Part shown: piece after piece, positions 1 through 8,906 of the stretch
Numbering within the stretch: position 1 is the stretch's first letter
Layout of the letters: every line of letters starts with the position of its first letter
Assembly (NCBI GenBank): GCA_016786745.1
Contig: JAEUVS010000009.1
Location: forward strand, 1-63,522
Source: Chitinophagaceae bacterium
Lineage (GTDB): Bacteria; Bacteroidota; Bacteroidia; Chitinophagales; Chitinophagaceae
Length of the DNA stretch: 63,522 nt
Reading direction: 5' to 3'
Program-made: the position numbers and the translations under genes
Notes under the pieces: generated by a model
Databases searched by the model: none
What the model saw: the letters and a program-made list of their open reading frames with translations, nothing else
Told to the model about the DNA's origin: nothing

Positions 1-90
1 TTTTTATTCATAAACGCGTTGTAATAAATCAGACGCAGAACGTGAAATAAGGTTACAGTCTGCTTCAATGTTTTTTGTAAATTGATTTTC

Positions 91-675
91 GTGAACTACC
101 TGGCACATGCATACCTGTCGTTCGGTGATGTTGAAGTATTAACGGGCAATCTTATCAGCGACTTTGTTAAGGGCAAGAAGAAATTTGAATATCCGGCGCG
201 CATACTCGCTGGAATAAATCTTCATCGTGCTATTGATGAATTTACTGACGATCATGAGGTTAATAAGACTGTCTCAAAAATCTTCAGACCATTTTACGGC
301 CTTTACAGCAGCGCGTTCCTTGATGTTATTTACGATCATTTTTTAGCGCTTGAACTTGCTGCCGGCGTTGACAATTTCGAGGAGTTTACACACTCTGTGT
401 ATCGCGGAATTGAAAAATTCAGACACCTGTTTCCCCCGGCTTTTAACAATATCTTTCCATTTATGAAGCAACACAACTGGCTTTTCAATTATCAATTCTC
501 CTGGGGAATTGAAAAAAGCCTGGAGGGTCTTGTGCATAGGGCGGCGTACATGACGGAGAGCGCTACTGCGTTCAGGTTGTTCAATGAGAGATATGATGAA
601 TTTAAAGCGGCCTACCAGGCTTTCTTTCCCTCTTTGAAGGCGGTTGCTCTCGAAAAATTTTCAGATATTCACTAA
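91..675 (+). CDS. acpH: ACP phosphodiesterase family protein (AcpH/DUF479)
   Basis: Members of this family remove the phosphopantetheine arm from holo-acyl carrier protein in the cytoplasm. The roughly 194-residue product opens with NYLAHAYLS and keeps GNLISDF, LHRAIDEFTDD and YDHFLA, which carry the conserved Asp/His residues of the family. An in-frame TTG at 82 would add three residues, but GTG at 91 places NYLAH at the terminus as in homologues, so it is preferred. It is the first gene of a tight trio: its TAA directly abuts the ATG of the next gene. The activity has been shown mainly in gammaproteobacteria, so the exact substrate here is inferred. Confidence 0.85.
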   Translation: MNYLAHAYLSFGDVEVLTGNLISDFVKGKKKFEYPARILAGINLHRAIDEFTDDHEVNKTVSKIFRPFYGLYSSAFLDVIYDHFLALELAAGVDNFEEFTHSVYRGIEKFRHLFPPAFNNIFPFMKQHNWLFNYQFSWGIEKSLEGLVHRAAYMTESATAFRLFNERYDEFKAAYQAFFPSLKAVALEKFSDIH

Positions 676-1302
676 ATGTTTTTAACCACCAGGTTCCGGT
701 TATCCTTATCGCTCCTGATATTAACTCTTGCAGCCTGCCGGGATAACCACCCGGCGCCTGTTCAACCAGTAAATGTTCAACCCACCAATACGGTTCGGGA
801 GCAAAAGCGTGCCTCCAACATGGATAAATCGCCGATGGATATAGCCTACCTGCCCGAAGATTTCCCCGTCTTAAAAATGTCTGGCAAAGCAACCGGCGAG
901 CCTGTGGCGCGGGTAATTTATTCCAGGCCCGCAAAAGATGGGCGGACAATTTTCGGTAACGTGGTTAAATATGGCACCTACTGGCGGTTAGGCGCAAATG
1001 AGGGGACCGAGCTGGAATTTTTCAGGGACGTAAAGATCCAGGGCAGGACAGTGAAAAAGGGCAGGTATATATTATATAGTGTTCCCTATCAGAAAAAATG
1101 GACCATCAAACTGAATGATGACCTGTACACCTGGGGACTGAGCATTCACAGCGCTAAAGACATCTATTCGTTCGACGTACCCGTAACAACTTCACCAAAT
1201 GTTTACGAGGTCCTTACCATGAAGTTTGAGTCAGAGGAAAACGGAGCAAGGCTCATGATGGCGTGGGATAGTGTAAGAACTTATCTTCCGATCAATTTTT
1301 AA
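676..1302 (+). CDS. DUF2911 domain lipoprotein
   Basis: A 208-residue predicted lipoprotein. The N-terminus is a hydrophobic signal ending in the lipobox LAAC with Cys21, so it should be anchored in the periplasm or outer membrane. From about residue 50 the sequence matches the DUF2911 family common in Bacteroidota: ARVIYSRPAKDGRTIFG, the YWRLGANEGTELEF block, then KKGRYILYSVP and a WGLSI segment. The function of DUF2911 is not known to me. Zero spacing to the gene before and 1 nt to asnB after suggest co-transcription, but asparagine synthesis does not obviously explain a lipoprotein. Confidence 0.85.
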   Translation: MFLTTRFRLSLSLLILTLAACRDNHPAPVQPVNVQPTNTVREQKRASNMDKSPMDIAYLPEDFPVLKMSGKATGEPVARVIYSRPAKDGRTIFGNVVKYGTYWRLGANEGTELEFFRDVKIQGRTVKKGRYILYSVPYQKKWTIKLNDDLYTWGLSIHSAKDIYSFDVPVTTSPNVYEVLTMKFESEENGARLMMAWDSVRTYLPINF

Positions 1303-1303
1303 C

Positions 1304-3055
1304 ATGTGCGGAATTGCCGGTATCATTTCAAAAGATGTATCCCGGATCAATGAAAACATATTGGTCCGCATGGGCAGCTGCCTGGCACATCGCGGCCCCG
1401 ATGGAAAAGGTACATGGACAAACAATGATCGAACCGCAGGGTTTTCGCATACACGGCTTACGGTAATAGATACAAGCGAAACGGCGGCGCAACCTATGCA
1501 TTACGACGGCCGCTATACCATTATATATAATGGTGAAATTTATAACTATATCGAGCTGCGCGCCGGGCTGGCCGGGGCAGGGTATAAATTCAGGACTGTT
1601 TCAGATACCGAAGTGATACTTGCAGCATACGCTCATTACCGCGAAGAATGTGTCCGGCACTTCGATGGGATGTTTTCATTTGCAATATGGGACGATGTTG
1701 ACAAAGTGCTGTTTTGCGCCCGCGACCGCTTCGGCGAAAAGCCGTTTTATTATGCGCAAAATGATGGTTTATATTTTGCTTCGGAAATAAAGGCTCTCCT
1801 TGCGGCAGGGATTAATGATGCAACCGACGACGGAATGCTGCTGCAGTTTCTCGGCACGGGGCGCACGATAGACCCGGCCAATTCTTCGCGAACTTTTTAT
1901 TCATCAATAAAAAAACTTCCTGCTGCCCATTGGATGAAATTCGATTACGAAAGTTCATCTGGTGAAATAAAAAAGTACTGGGATGTATCGAAACAGGTTG
2001 TGAATATTCCCTTAAACGAGGCGCTGGAGATGTTGGACAGCCTGCTAACGGTGTCGGTCAGACGCCGGTTGCGCAGTGACGTTAGCCTGGGAACGAGCCT
2101 CAGTGGTGGATTGGATAGCTCCGGCATTGCTGCTACACTTTTTTCATGCAATGTTAGCAATCTGAAAACATTCACCGCATCATTCCCGGGTTTTGAGAAA
2201 GACGAATCAGCAAACGCAGCATTGGTAGCAAAAAACTTCGGACTAACGAATCATACCGTTGAGCCGGGGGCGAAAGACCTTGCCGACACGATGGGCCGGC
2301 TGGCCTATTATCACGATGAGCCGGTTGCTACCGCCAGCGTATATGCGCAGTTTAAGGTTTTTGAACTCGCGGCCTGGCAGAACGTTACGGTTTTGCTTGA
2401 TGGACAGGGCGCCGATGAAGTGTTCGCAGGTTACGATCATTACCGCAAATGGCGGCTGCGTACAATACTGCCCGGCTACACAGCTTTGCTTCTTGAAAAA
2501 AGGGAGAGAAAGAATTTGACAGCATTGCCGTTTTTGAATGTTGATTTTCTTTCAGTAGCAATCGAGCAGGTAGATGTTACAAAACCAGTGGTGCGTGAGC
2601 TTAACGATTTGTTGTACTTCGACACATTTTGTTACGGCCTTGAGCAATTATTAAGATATGCCGACAGAAACTCGATGGCTCATGGTCGCGAGGTGAGGTT
2701 GCCTTATCTGTATCATGAGCTGGTGAGCTTTGTTTTCAGCCTGCCTGCTGCATATAAAATTCATGAAGGGTACACGAAGTGGGTGCTCAGAAAGTTGATG
2801 GACGATAAGATTCCTGATGAAATTGTGTGGAAGAAGAGAAAGACTGGCTTTGAGCCTCCTCAAAGAAAATGGATGGAAAATAGCAGGATGATAGAGTATT
2901 TAAGAGAAGCAAAGAGTCATCTTGTTCAATACGGCTTGCTGGATAAACTTGTCCTGGATCAACGGCCATCCTCAAACGAAGCTTTCGATAGGCAGGCATA
3001 TGAGTGGAGGTGGATGGCAATATCAGCTTTTATACGAAATAAAAAAGGGGTCTGA
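1304..3055 (+). CDS. asnB: Asparagine synthase (glutamine-hydrolysing)
   Basis: A cytoplasmic two-domain enzyme that makes asparagine from aspartate, ATP and glutamine-derived ammonia. The N-terminal class II amidotransferase begins MCGIAGI, with Cys2 as nucleophile after Met removal, followed by RGPDG and YNGEIYNY. The synthetase domain has the ATP pyrophosphatase loop SGGLDSS at about 267-273. Length of 583 residues is slightly below the usual 600-650 but no block is missing. It may instead amidate another carboxylate, as some paralogues do, but no biosynthetic cluster surrounds it. It starts 1 nt after the DUF2911 stop and ends inside a terminator hairpin. Confidence 0.9.
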   Translation: MCGIAGIISKDVSRINENILVRMGSCLAHRGPDGKGTWTNNDRTAGFSHTRLTVIDTSETAAQPMHYDGRYTIIYNGEIYNYIELRAGLAGAGYKFRTVSDTEVILAAYAHYREECVRHFDGMFSFAIWDDVDKVLFCARDRFGEKPFYYAQNDGLYFASEIKALLAAGINDATDDGMLLQFLGTGRTIDPANSSRTFYSSIKKLPAAHWMKFDYESSSGEIKKYWDVSKQVVNIPLNEALEMLDSLLTVSVRRRLRSDVSLGTSLSGGLDSSGIAATLFSCNVSNLKTFTASFPGFEKDESANAALVAKNFGLTNHTVEPGAKDLADTMGRLAYYHDEPVATASVYAQFKVFELAAWQNVTVLLDGQGADEVFAGYDHYRKWRLRTILPGYTALLLEKRERKNLTALPFLNVDFLSVAIEQVDVTKPVVRELNDLLYFDTFCYGLEQLLRYADRNSMAHGREVRLPYLYHELVSFVFSLPAAYKIHEGYTKWVLRKLMDDKIPDEIVWKKRKTGFEPPQRKWMENSRMIEYLREAKSHLVQYGLLDKLVLDQRPSSNEAFDRQAYEWRWMAISAFIRNKKGV

Positions 3056-3078
3056 ATAGAAATTCAACCCCGTTTTTA
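3041..3078 (+). terminator. Rho-independent terminator of the acpH-DUF2911-asnB run
   Basis: The run AAAAAAGGGGTCTGAA pairs with TTCAACCCCGTTTTT around a short TAGAAA loop, with one bulged C, and is followed by a T-rich stretch. The asnB stop codon lies within the left arm of the stem. Confidence 0.7.
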
Positions 3079-3171
3079 AAATCCAATATCCTATGAAAAA
3101 CCGCTGTAAAAATAAGGGACTGGTGCGATATCCGCAATAGATTTTTTGCAAAAACAGGGGGGTTTTTTCAC

Positions 3172-3795
3172 CTAATTTTTGACAAGCTTTTCCTGGGACA
3201 CCTGGTTTGTGTGTTTGTTAACAAAACGAATGAGGTAGATGCCTTTTTCCAATGATGAAACATTGATTGCCTGGAGACCTGTTATGCGGGCTTGAGAAAT
3301 CCTTAAACGACCGCTTGCATCGGTAATTACAACATCGAGCGGCGACTCCGACCTTACGATCAGTACGTGATCCACCGGGTTCGGGTAGAATCTAAAGGTT
3401 GGTTCACCAATAACCGTTACAGGAAGAGTTTTTGAATAGAGCGAATCGCCCTCTTTATAGGAATACCTGATCCTGTAAAAACTCCGGCCTTTAACCGGTG
3501 CATCGTCTGTCCATGAATACGCTTTCTGTTTGGAAAGATTGGTAAGCACACTGACAACATCGTAGCTTTTCCCGTTGTTACTCCGTTCTATCGCGAAATA
3601 ATCTGGGAGGGAGCCATCAACTATCCAGCTTAAAATGATCTTTGAACTTTCCGTTAACCTTGAACTGAGGTCTGTGATGATGCGGCCCGGATCTTCCTTT
3701 ACATACTCTGCCGGCGACCATTCGGGTACATGCGTTTGAGAATAGGACGCAAGCGCAAGAAAGCTTACGTAAATTGAAAGCAGTATTTTGAACAT
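3172..3795 (-). CDS. Secreted protein with type IX secretion C-terminal signal
   Basis: A 207-residue exported protein. The chosen ATG gives MFKILLSIYVSFLALASYSQ, a clean signal peptide; the longer frame upstream would bury it behind 18 residues. The last ~75 residues (FYPNPVDHVLIVRSE, then VVITDASGR, then LEKGIYLIRF) form a Por-secretion type A sorting domain, which directs outer-membrane translocation by the T9SS. The middle resembles a fibronectin-III-like strand pattern (ILSWIVDGSLPDYFAIERS, YSWTDDAPVKGRSFYRIRY). There is no catalytic domain, so the protein is probably a small surface or adhesin component. It is divergent from mgsA. Confidence 0.75.
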   Translation of the reverse strand: MFKILLSIYVSFLALASYSQTHVPEWSPAEYVKEDPGRIITDLSSRLTESSKIILSWIVDGSLPDYFAIERSNNGKSYDVVSVLTNLSKQKAYSWTDDAPVKGRSFYRIRYSYKEGDSLYSKTLPVTVIGEPTFRFYPNPVDHVLIVRSESPLDVVITDASGRLRISQARITGLQAINVSSLEKGIYLIRFVNKHTNQVSQEKLVKN

Positions 3796-3831
3796 AGAAT
3801 CTAATGGGTAGAAAATGGATATAGTTATCAA

Positions 3832-3839
3832 CAAAAGTA
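3832..3839 (-). promoter_or_regulatory. TAnnTTTG promoter element for the T9SS-sorted gene
   Basis: TACTTTTG on the minus strand, an exact match to the Bacteroidota -7 element, 36 nt upstream of the ATG at 3795. No clear -33 TTG is visible. Confidence 0.45.
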
Positions 3840-3892
3840 ATGCCGCCATGTGGAAAACTACACACTACGTTGAAAATTAACAGAATTTAACT

Positions 3893-4348
3893 ATGACAAC
3901 ACGAAAGGTACTCGCACGAAAAAGAATTGCCCTGGTGGCACACGACAACAAGAAAAAGGAATTGGTGGAATGGGTGGAAACAAACAGGAAAGAGCTTTCG
4001 CGACATGAATTGTTCGCGACAGGCACCACCGGCCGCATGATGGAAGAGCAATTGGACCGCCCGGTATCTAAATTGCTAAGTGGACCTATAGGGGGCGACC
4101 AACAGATCGGGGCAATGATCGCCCAGGGTTCGCTCGACGTCCTTATTTTCTTTTGGGATCCAATGGAGGCGCAGCCGCACGACAGTGATGTAAAGGCCCT
4201 GCTGAGAGTGGCGATCGCGTGGAACTGCATCGTGGCGTGTGACAGCGCTACGGCTGATTTCATCGTCAGCTCCCCACTTATGCTCAAAGAATACGAGGTA
4301 AAAATTCCCGATTATTCAACATATCTGCAAAGGAAAATCAACATTTGA
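3893..4348 (+). CDS. mgsA: Methylglyoxal synthase
   Basis: Converts dihydroxyacetone phosphate to methylglyoxal and phosphate, a glycolytic bypass that relieves sugar-phosphate overload. At 151 residues it matches the family length. Phosphate and substrate residues are all visible by alignment with the E. coli enzyme: AHDNKK (His17, Asp18, Lys21), ATGTTG (Thr43-Thr46), SGPIGGDQQ with catalytic Asp69, FFWDP with Asp89, and QPHDSD with His96 and Asp99. The stop overlaps the TTG start of the AsmA-like gene by 4 nt, implying translational coupling with an unrelated envelope protein. It is divergent from the T9SS-sorted gene. Confidence 0.93.
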   Translation: MTTRKVLARKRIALVAHDNKKKELVEWVETNRKELSRHELFATGTTGRMMEEQLDRPVSKLLSGPIGGDQQIGAMIAQGSLDVLIFFWDPMEAQPHDSDVKALLRVAIAWNCIVACDSATADFIVSSPLMLKEYEVKIPDYSTYLQRKINI

Positions 4349-6837
4349 AGATTAAACAGGCAATACAGGGCGATAGCATAGCAAAAAAGACGTTACGGTA
4401 TGGACTCAAAGTGTTAGCCTGGATTTTCGGAGTATTATTAATGGTGTGGTTCGCCGCATGGATTTATGTGGTGACGCAGGAAAACGACCTGAAAGAACGG
4501 ATATCGGATGCCATCCGGGTTAAAACACGGGGCGAAGTAGAAATTGAAGGTCTTTCCGTCGGCTTCTTCCGGACATTCCCGTTCATTTCCCTGCAGTTAG
4601 AAAAGGTGGTGATTAAAGATAGTGTTACTGCCTATGCTCATAAGGACTTTCTTAGAGCTTCGGATATCTATTTAAGGATAAGCCTTCCGGGACTCATCCG
4701 CGGAAAAGCGAGGATTGGCAAGATTCTTATCAGGAACGGGGAGATCAACATAGCTTCCGACTCAATCGGGAATTCTAACGAATACATTTTACAAACAAAG
4801 CCGAAAGAGGGTCGCGAAACGCTCACCGATTTCCCCGATCTCGAAATGCAGAATATAAATGTTACGTATGTACGACCAACGAGGATGAAGGACTACAACG
4901 CGTTTATACGCCTGCTAAAATGTTCTGCAAAAGATAAAAATGGCGTGTTGGATTTGAAAGTGAACCTTGGTATGATGGTCAAAAATATTTCATTTAATAC
5001 ACGCCGGGGCTCGTATCTGAAACAGAAAAAATTCGAAGGCAGGTTTAATCTAAACTATAACAGGAAGAATAAGGATCTGACCTTTAAGAATATTACCATT
5101 TACCTCGACGATCATCCTTACATATTTGATGGAGGCTTCAATCTCGATAACAGCAACGGCTTGTTCATGCTTGATATCCGCACCGAAAGCGTCCTGTACG
5201 AAAACGCTGCAGCTGTATTAAATGAACCTGTGCAAAGGGCCCTGGAACCTTATTCTGTAATGGAACCTGTTGACCTGCACGTGAGGGTTTCGGGCAGAAC
5301 GGTTTACCGCTACATCCCCTTTGTAGACGTGAGAATGAACGTAAAGAATAGTAAAGTGACAACGCCCCAGGGTGTTTTTGAGAACTGTTCATTCAAAGGA
5401 TACTACACAAATCAAATGACGAAGGGTAAGGAAAGAGATGACGCCAACTCCTTTATTTTATTTGAACAATTCACGGGGAAATGGGAGAACATTACGTTTA
5501 AATCCGACACGATTAAAATTTCCAATCTTATAAAACCTTTTCTAGAGTGCGATGTGGCTTCGGAAGTAGATATGAAGACGCTCAACAAACTGGCAGACAG
5601 CCGAACGTTTAGCTTCCTGGGTGGTAAAACATCTTTCGATATAGAATTTAAAGGTCCGATCAACGGCGATGACAGCGTGGCCTCCAATATAAACGGAACA
5701 ATAAATATAGCTGACGCCTCTATCAGGTATAATCCACGAAATGTGCTTTTAGCAAATTGCAATGGAGATCTCAGATTTGAAAACAATGATCTTTCTGTAA
5801 GCAAACTGAATGCGTCGGTAGGTAAAACAAAACTGCTGATGAAAGGCACCGCAGCGAATTTTTTATCGTTACTGAACGTGAGCCCTGAAAAGCTGTTGTT
5901 GAAATGGAAAATTTCATCGCCCCAACTTCATCTCGAAGATTTCAAAAGCTTGCTTTCTTCATCGAAGAGTGAGAAAATTGAGCGGCAGAAAAAATCTTCA
6001 ATTGCCCAAACATCGTCGCGGATTGACAAAATGTTTGCTGAAGGAGATATGTACATCAGCCTTGAAAGCCCGGCAATGGATTACAAAACGTTCAGGGCGG
6101 CCGGCGTAAAAATGGATGTAGTGTTTACACCTGCCGAAATAAGAATGGAGCGTGTGGCGTTCGATCATGCCGGCGGTACAATGAATGTGCAGGGTGCAAT
6201 GAAAAACGGCACAGGAAAAAATCCGGTGAACCTTCATGTAATCATGAACAACATGGACATTCCAAAGCTGTTCACCGCTTTTGATAACTTCGGGCAGGAT
6301 GCGGTGACGTATGAAAATTTAAAAGGAAAAATTTCAGCAGACGTCCACTACAATACTTCGGTTACCAACAAAGCCACGCTTGTAACTGAGGATTCTGAAG
6401 GAACGATCGATTTCGAATTGACGGACGGCGAGTTGAATAATTTCGCACCGTTGCAGGAAATTTCTCAAAAAGTTTTTAAAAAGCAGGACTTCAGCAACAT
6501 CCGGTTCGCCACGCTCAAAAACCGGCTTGACGTAAAAGGCACCGCATTCGTCATCAACTCGATGGACATCAGGTCTACCGCCCTGAATTTTACTGTAGAG
6601 GGTGTATACGATTATAAAAAGGGTACCGACATGTTTATCAGGATGCCATTACGCAATCTTCTTAAAAGCCAGGCAAATACAGATCTCAGCGATGATGGAA
6701 AACCAGCAAGAGGAGTAAGTATAAGATTACGGGTAAAAACCGGCGACGACGGAAAGCTGAAGATCAGCTGGGACCCGCTGAGACTGGCCAAAAAGAATAA
6801 AAAAGATGTACTCGATTCAGCGGAAGAGAAAAAGTAA
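4345..6837 (+). CDS. AsmA-like large envelope protein
   Basis: An 830-residue protein with one N-terminal membrane segment (about residues 24-46, WIFGVLLMVWFAAWIYVV) and a long beta-rich periplasmic body. The start has the AsmA pattern (RISDAIRVKTRGEVEIEGLS, then FPFISLQLEKVVIKDS), and the C-terminal 250 residues resemble the AsmA_2 region. AsmA and related proteins act in outer-membrane biogenesis and, in other bacteria, lipid transport between membranes; that role is inferred. It starts at TTG 4345, overlapping the mgsA stop; no ATG lies nearby that keeps the transmembrane segment complete. uvrB follows 26 nt later behind its own promoter element. Confidence 0.8.
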   Translation: MKIKQAIQGDSIAKKTLRYGLKVLAWIFGVLLMVWFAAWIYVVTQENDLKERISDAIRVKTRGEVEIEGLSVGFFRTFPFISLQLEKVVIKDSVTAYAHKDFLRASDIYLRISLPGLIRGKARIGKILIRNGEINIASDSIGNSNEYILQTKPKEGRETLTDFPDLEMQNINVTYVRPTRMKDYNAFIRLLKCSAKDKNGVLDLKVNLGMMVKNISFNTRRGSYLKQKKFEGRFNLNYNRKNKDLTFKNITIYLDDHPYIFDGGFNLDNSNGLFMLDIRTESVLYENAAAVLNEPVQRALEPYSVMEPVDLHVRVSGRTVYRYIPFVDVRMNVKNSKVTTPQGVFENCSFKGYYTNQMTKGKERDDANSFILFEQFTGKWENITFKSDTIKISNLIKPFLECDVASEVDMKTLNKLADSRTFSFLGGKTSFDIEFKGPINGDDSVASNINGTINIADASIRYNPRNVLLANCNGDLRFENNDLSVSKLNASVGKTKLLMKGTAANFLSLLNVSPEKLLLKWKISSPQLHLEDFKSLLSSSKSEKIERQKKSSIAQTSSRIDKMFAEGDMYISLESPAMDYKTFRAAGVKMDVVFTPAEIRMERVAFDHAGGTMNVQGAMKNGTGKNPVNLHVIMNNMDIPKLFTAFDNFGQDAVTYENLKGKISADVHYNTSVTNKATLVTEDSEGTIDFELTDGELNNFAPLQEISQKVFKKQDFSNIRFATLKNRLDVKGTAFVINSMDIRSTALNFTVEGVYDYKKGTDMFIRMPLRNLLKSQANTDLSDDGKPARGVSIRLRVKTGDDGKLKISWDPLRLAKKNKKDVLDSAEEKK

Positions 6838-6844
6838 GAATCGG

Positions 6845-6852
6845 TAAATTTG
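6845..6852 (+). promoter_or_regulatory. TAnnTTTG promoter element for uvrB
   Basis: TAAATTTG, exact match, placed just after the AsmA-like stop and 11 nt before the uvrB ATG, so uvrB can be transcribed separately with a very short leader. Confidence 0.5.
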
Positions 6853-6863
6853 CAGATTCACCT

Positions 6864-8906
6864 ATGGGATTCAAATTACACACTCCATACAAACCTGCAG
6901 GCGACCAGCCGCAGGCAATAGAACAGCTTACCAATGGAATTCTCGAAGGCGAGCGGTATCAAACCCTTCTTGGCGTAACAGGTTCGGGTAAAACGTTCAC
7001 CATCGCGAATGTTATTCAAAACGTTCAGAAGCCAACGCTTGTGCTCACTCACAACAAAACGCTTGTTGCACAATTATATGGCGAATTCAGGCAGTTCTTT
7101 CCCGAGAATGCTGTTGGATATTTCGTGAGCTATTACGACTACTATCAACCCGAGGCATATATGCCGGTGAGTGACACATATATCGAGAAAGATCAGAGCA
7201 TTAACGAGGAGCTGGACAAACTGCGGCTGCAGGCGACTGCGCAGCTTTTGAGCGGAAGAAGGGATATTATAGTAGTGGCATCGGTGAGTTGTATTTATGG
7301 TATCGGTAACCCTACCGAGTACGAAAACAGCATTATCCGGTTGCAGCCGGGCCAGGTAATTTCAAGACAGGGCTTTCTACATTCACTCGTGAATTCGCTT
7401 TATACCCGCAGCCAGGGAGAATTTGGAAGAGCAACATTCAGAGTGCAGGGCGATACGGTTGACATTAACCTTCCTTACCTCGACTATGGTTATCGCATTT
7501 CGTTTTTTGGTGATGAAATTGAAGAAATTGAAAGCATCGATGTGAAGAACGGAAAGCGGATGATGAAGCTTGAAAACGCCGCCATCTTCCCTGCCAATCT
7601 CTACCTCGCCCCTAAAGATATGATGCAGCAGATACTTGCAGAGATACAGGATGAAATGCTGGCACAGGTTGAATATTTCAAATCGGTTGGAAAGTTTATT
7701 GAAGCGCAACGGTTAAGTGAACGGGTAACATTCGATGTAGAGATGATTCGTGAACTTGGATTTTGTAATGGCGTTGAGAATTACTCAAGATTTTTCGATC
7801 GTCGCAAACCGGGCTCGCGGCCCTTCTGCCTGTTAGATTATTTTCCGAAAGATTTCCTGTGTGTGATAGACGAAAGTCACCAGACTGTTCCCCAGGTGAG
7901 TGGAATGTATGGTGGCGACCGCAGCAGGAAACTGATTCTCGTTGACTATGGCTTCAGGCTTCCTTCCGCGCTTGATAACCGGCCACTGAATTTTCATGAG
8001 TTTGAGAACATGATCAACCAGGTAATATTTGTTTCCGCGACACCCGGCGATTATGAATTGGAAAAAACAGGTGGAGTTGTCGTTGAACAGGTTGTACGCC
8101 CGACGGGACTGCTGGATCCGCCGATTGAAATCAGGCCAAGTGTAAACCAGATTGACGATCTGCTTGATGAAATTGATAAGCGCGTAACAAAAGGTGATCG
8201 GGTGCTTGTAACGACGCTTACAAAACGGATGGCCGAAGAGATGGACAGGTATCTTCACAGGATAAATATCAAATCGAAATATATACACAGCGAGGTAGAT
8301 GCGCTTGAACGCGTTGAGATATTAAGACAATTGAGATTAGGTGAGATTGATGTGCTCGTTGGCGTGAACTTACTTCGTGAGGGCCTCGATCTTCCGGAAG
8401 TTTCGCTTGTTGCCATACTTGATGCGGATAAGGAAGGATTTTTGAGAAACGAAAAATCACTGACGCAAACAGCTGGACGTGCGGCGAGAAACGTTGATGG
8501 CCTGGTAATTTTCTATGCCGATACGATGACCGAAAGCATGCAGAAAACAATAGACGAAACGAGTCGCAGAAGAGAGAAACAAGTCGCGCACAACACGGAA
8601 CACAATATTGTTCCGAAAACAGTTACCAAGAGTAAGGAGCAGGTATTCGCGCAAACATCCGTATTGGATATTAAAGGTTATGATCCGAGAAATCCGCATG
8701 CGCTTGGCCCGGAAGAGCCTCCTGTTACACTCGCCGCTGAAGAGCAGGTGGAATATGTTACCATTCCTCAAATAGAAAAAGGTATTGCGAAAGTGAGGAA
8801 AGAAATGGAGAAGGCCGCCCGCGACCTCGACTTCATGGAAGCGGCACGCTTGCGCGACGAGATGTTTTCTTTGAAAAAGCGACTCGAAGAGATGAAAATA
8901 AAGTGA
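6864..8906 (+). CDS. uvrB: Excinuclease ABC subunit B
   Basis: Damage-verifying helicase-like subunit of UvrABC nucleotide excision repair, acting on DNA in the cytoplasm. Visible in order: Walker A GVTGSGKT at 37-44, the damage-binding beta-hairpin region around YYDYYQPEAYMP, the UvrA-contact domain, LLREGLDLPEVS and the QTAGRAARN helicase motif, and a C-terminal UVR motif (MEKAARDLDFMEAARLRDEM) that contacts UvrC. Length of 680 residues is normal. The last 74 nt are overlapped on the opposite strand by the end of the glycosyltransferase gene, so the UVR motif DNA is read in both directions. Confidence 0.97.
   Translation: MGFKLHTPYKPAGDQPQAIEQLTNGILEGERYQTLLGVTGSGKTFTIANVIQNVQKPTLVLTHNKTLVAQLYGEFRQFFPENAVGYFVSYYDYYQPEAYMPVSDTYIEKDQSINEELDKLRLQATAQLLSGRRDIIVVASVSCIYGIGNPTEYENSIIRLQPGQVISRQGFLHSLVNSLYTRSQGEFGRATFRVQGDTVDINLPYLDYGYRISFFGDEIEEIESIDVKNGKRMMKLENAAIFPANLYLAPKDMMQQILAEIQDEMLAQVEYFKSVGKFIEAQRLSERVTFDVEMIRELGFCNGVENYSRFFDRRKPGSRPFCLLDYFPKDFLCVIDESHQTVPQVSGMYGGDRSRKLILVDYGFRLPSALDNRPLNFHEFENMINQVIFVSATPGDYELEKTGGVVVEQVVRPTGLLDPPIEIRPSVNQIDDLLDEIDKRVTKGDRVLVTTLTKRMAEEMDRYLHRINIKSKYIHSEVDALERVEILRQLRLGEIDVLVGVNLLREGLDLPEVSLVAILDADKEGFLRNEKSLTQTAGRAARNVDGLVIFYADTMTESMQKTIDETSRRREKQVAHNTEHNIVPKTVTKSKEQVFAQTSVLDIKGYDPRNPHALGPEEPPVTLAAEEQVEYVTIPQIEKGIAKVRKEMEKAARDLDFMEAARLRDEMFSLKKRLEEMKIK

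Noticed and set aside
1..90. Gene end or promoter at the left edge
   Set aside because: No frame, terminator or clear TAnnTTTG element; AT-rich sequence only.
3093..3140. 15-codon frame after asnB
   Set aside because: Too short and follows the terminator without a promoter; no evidence of expression.
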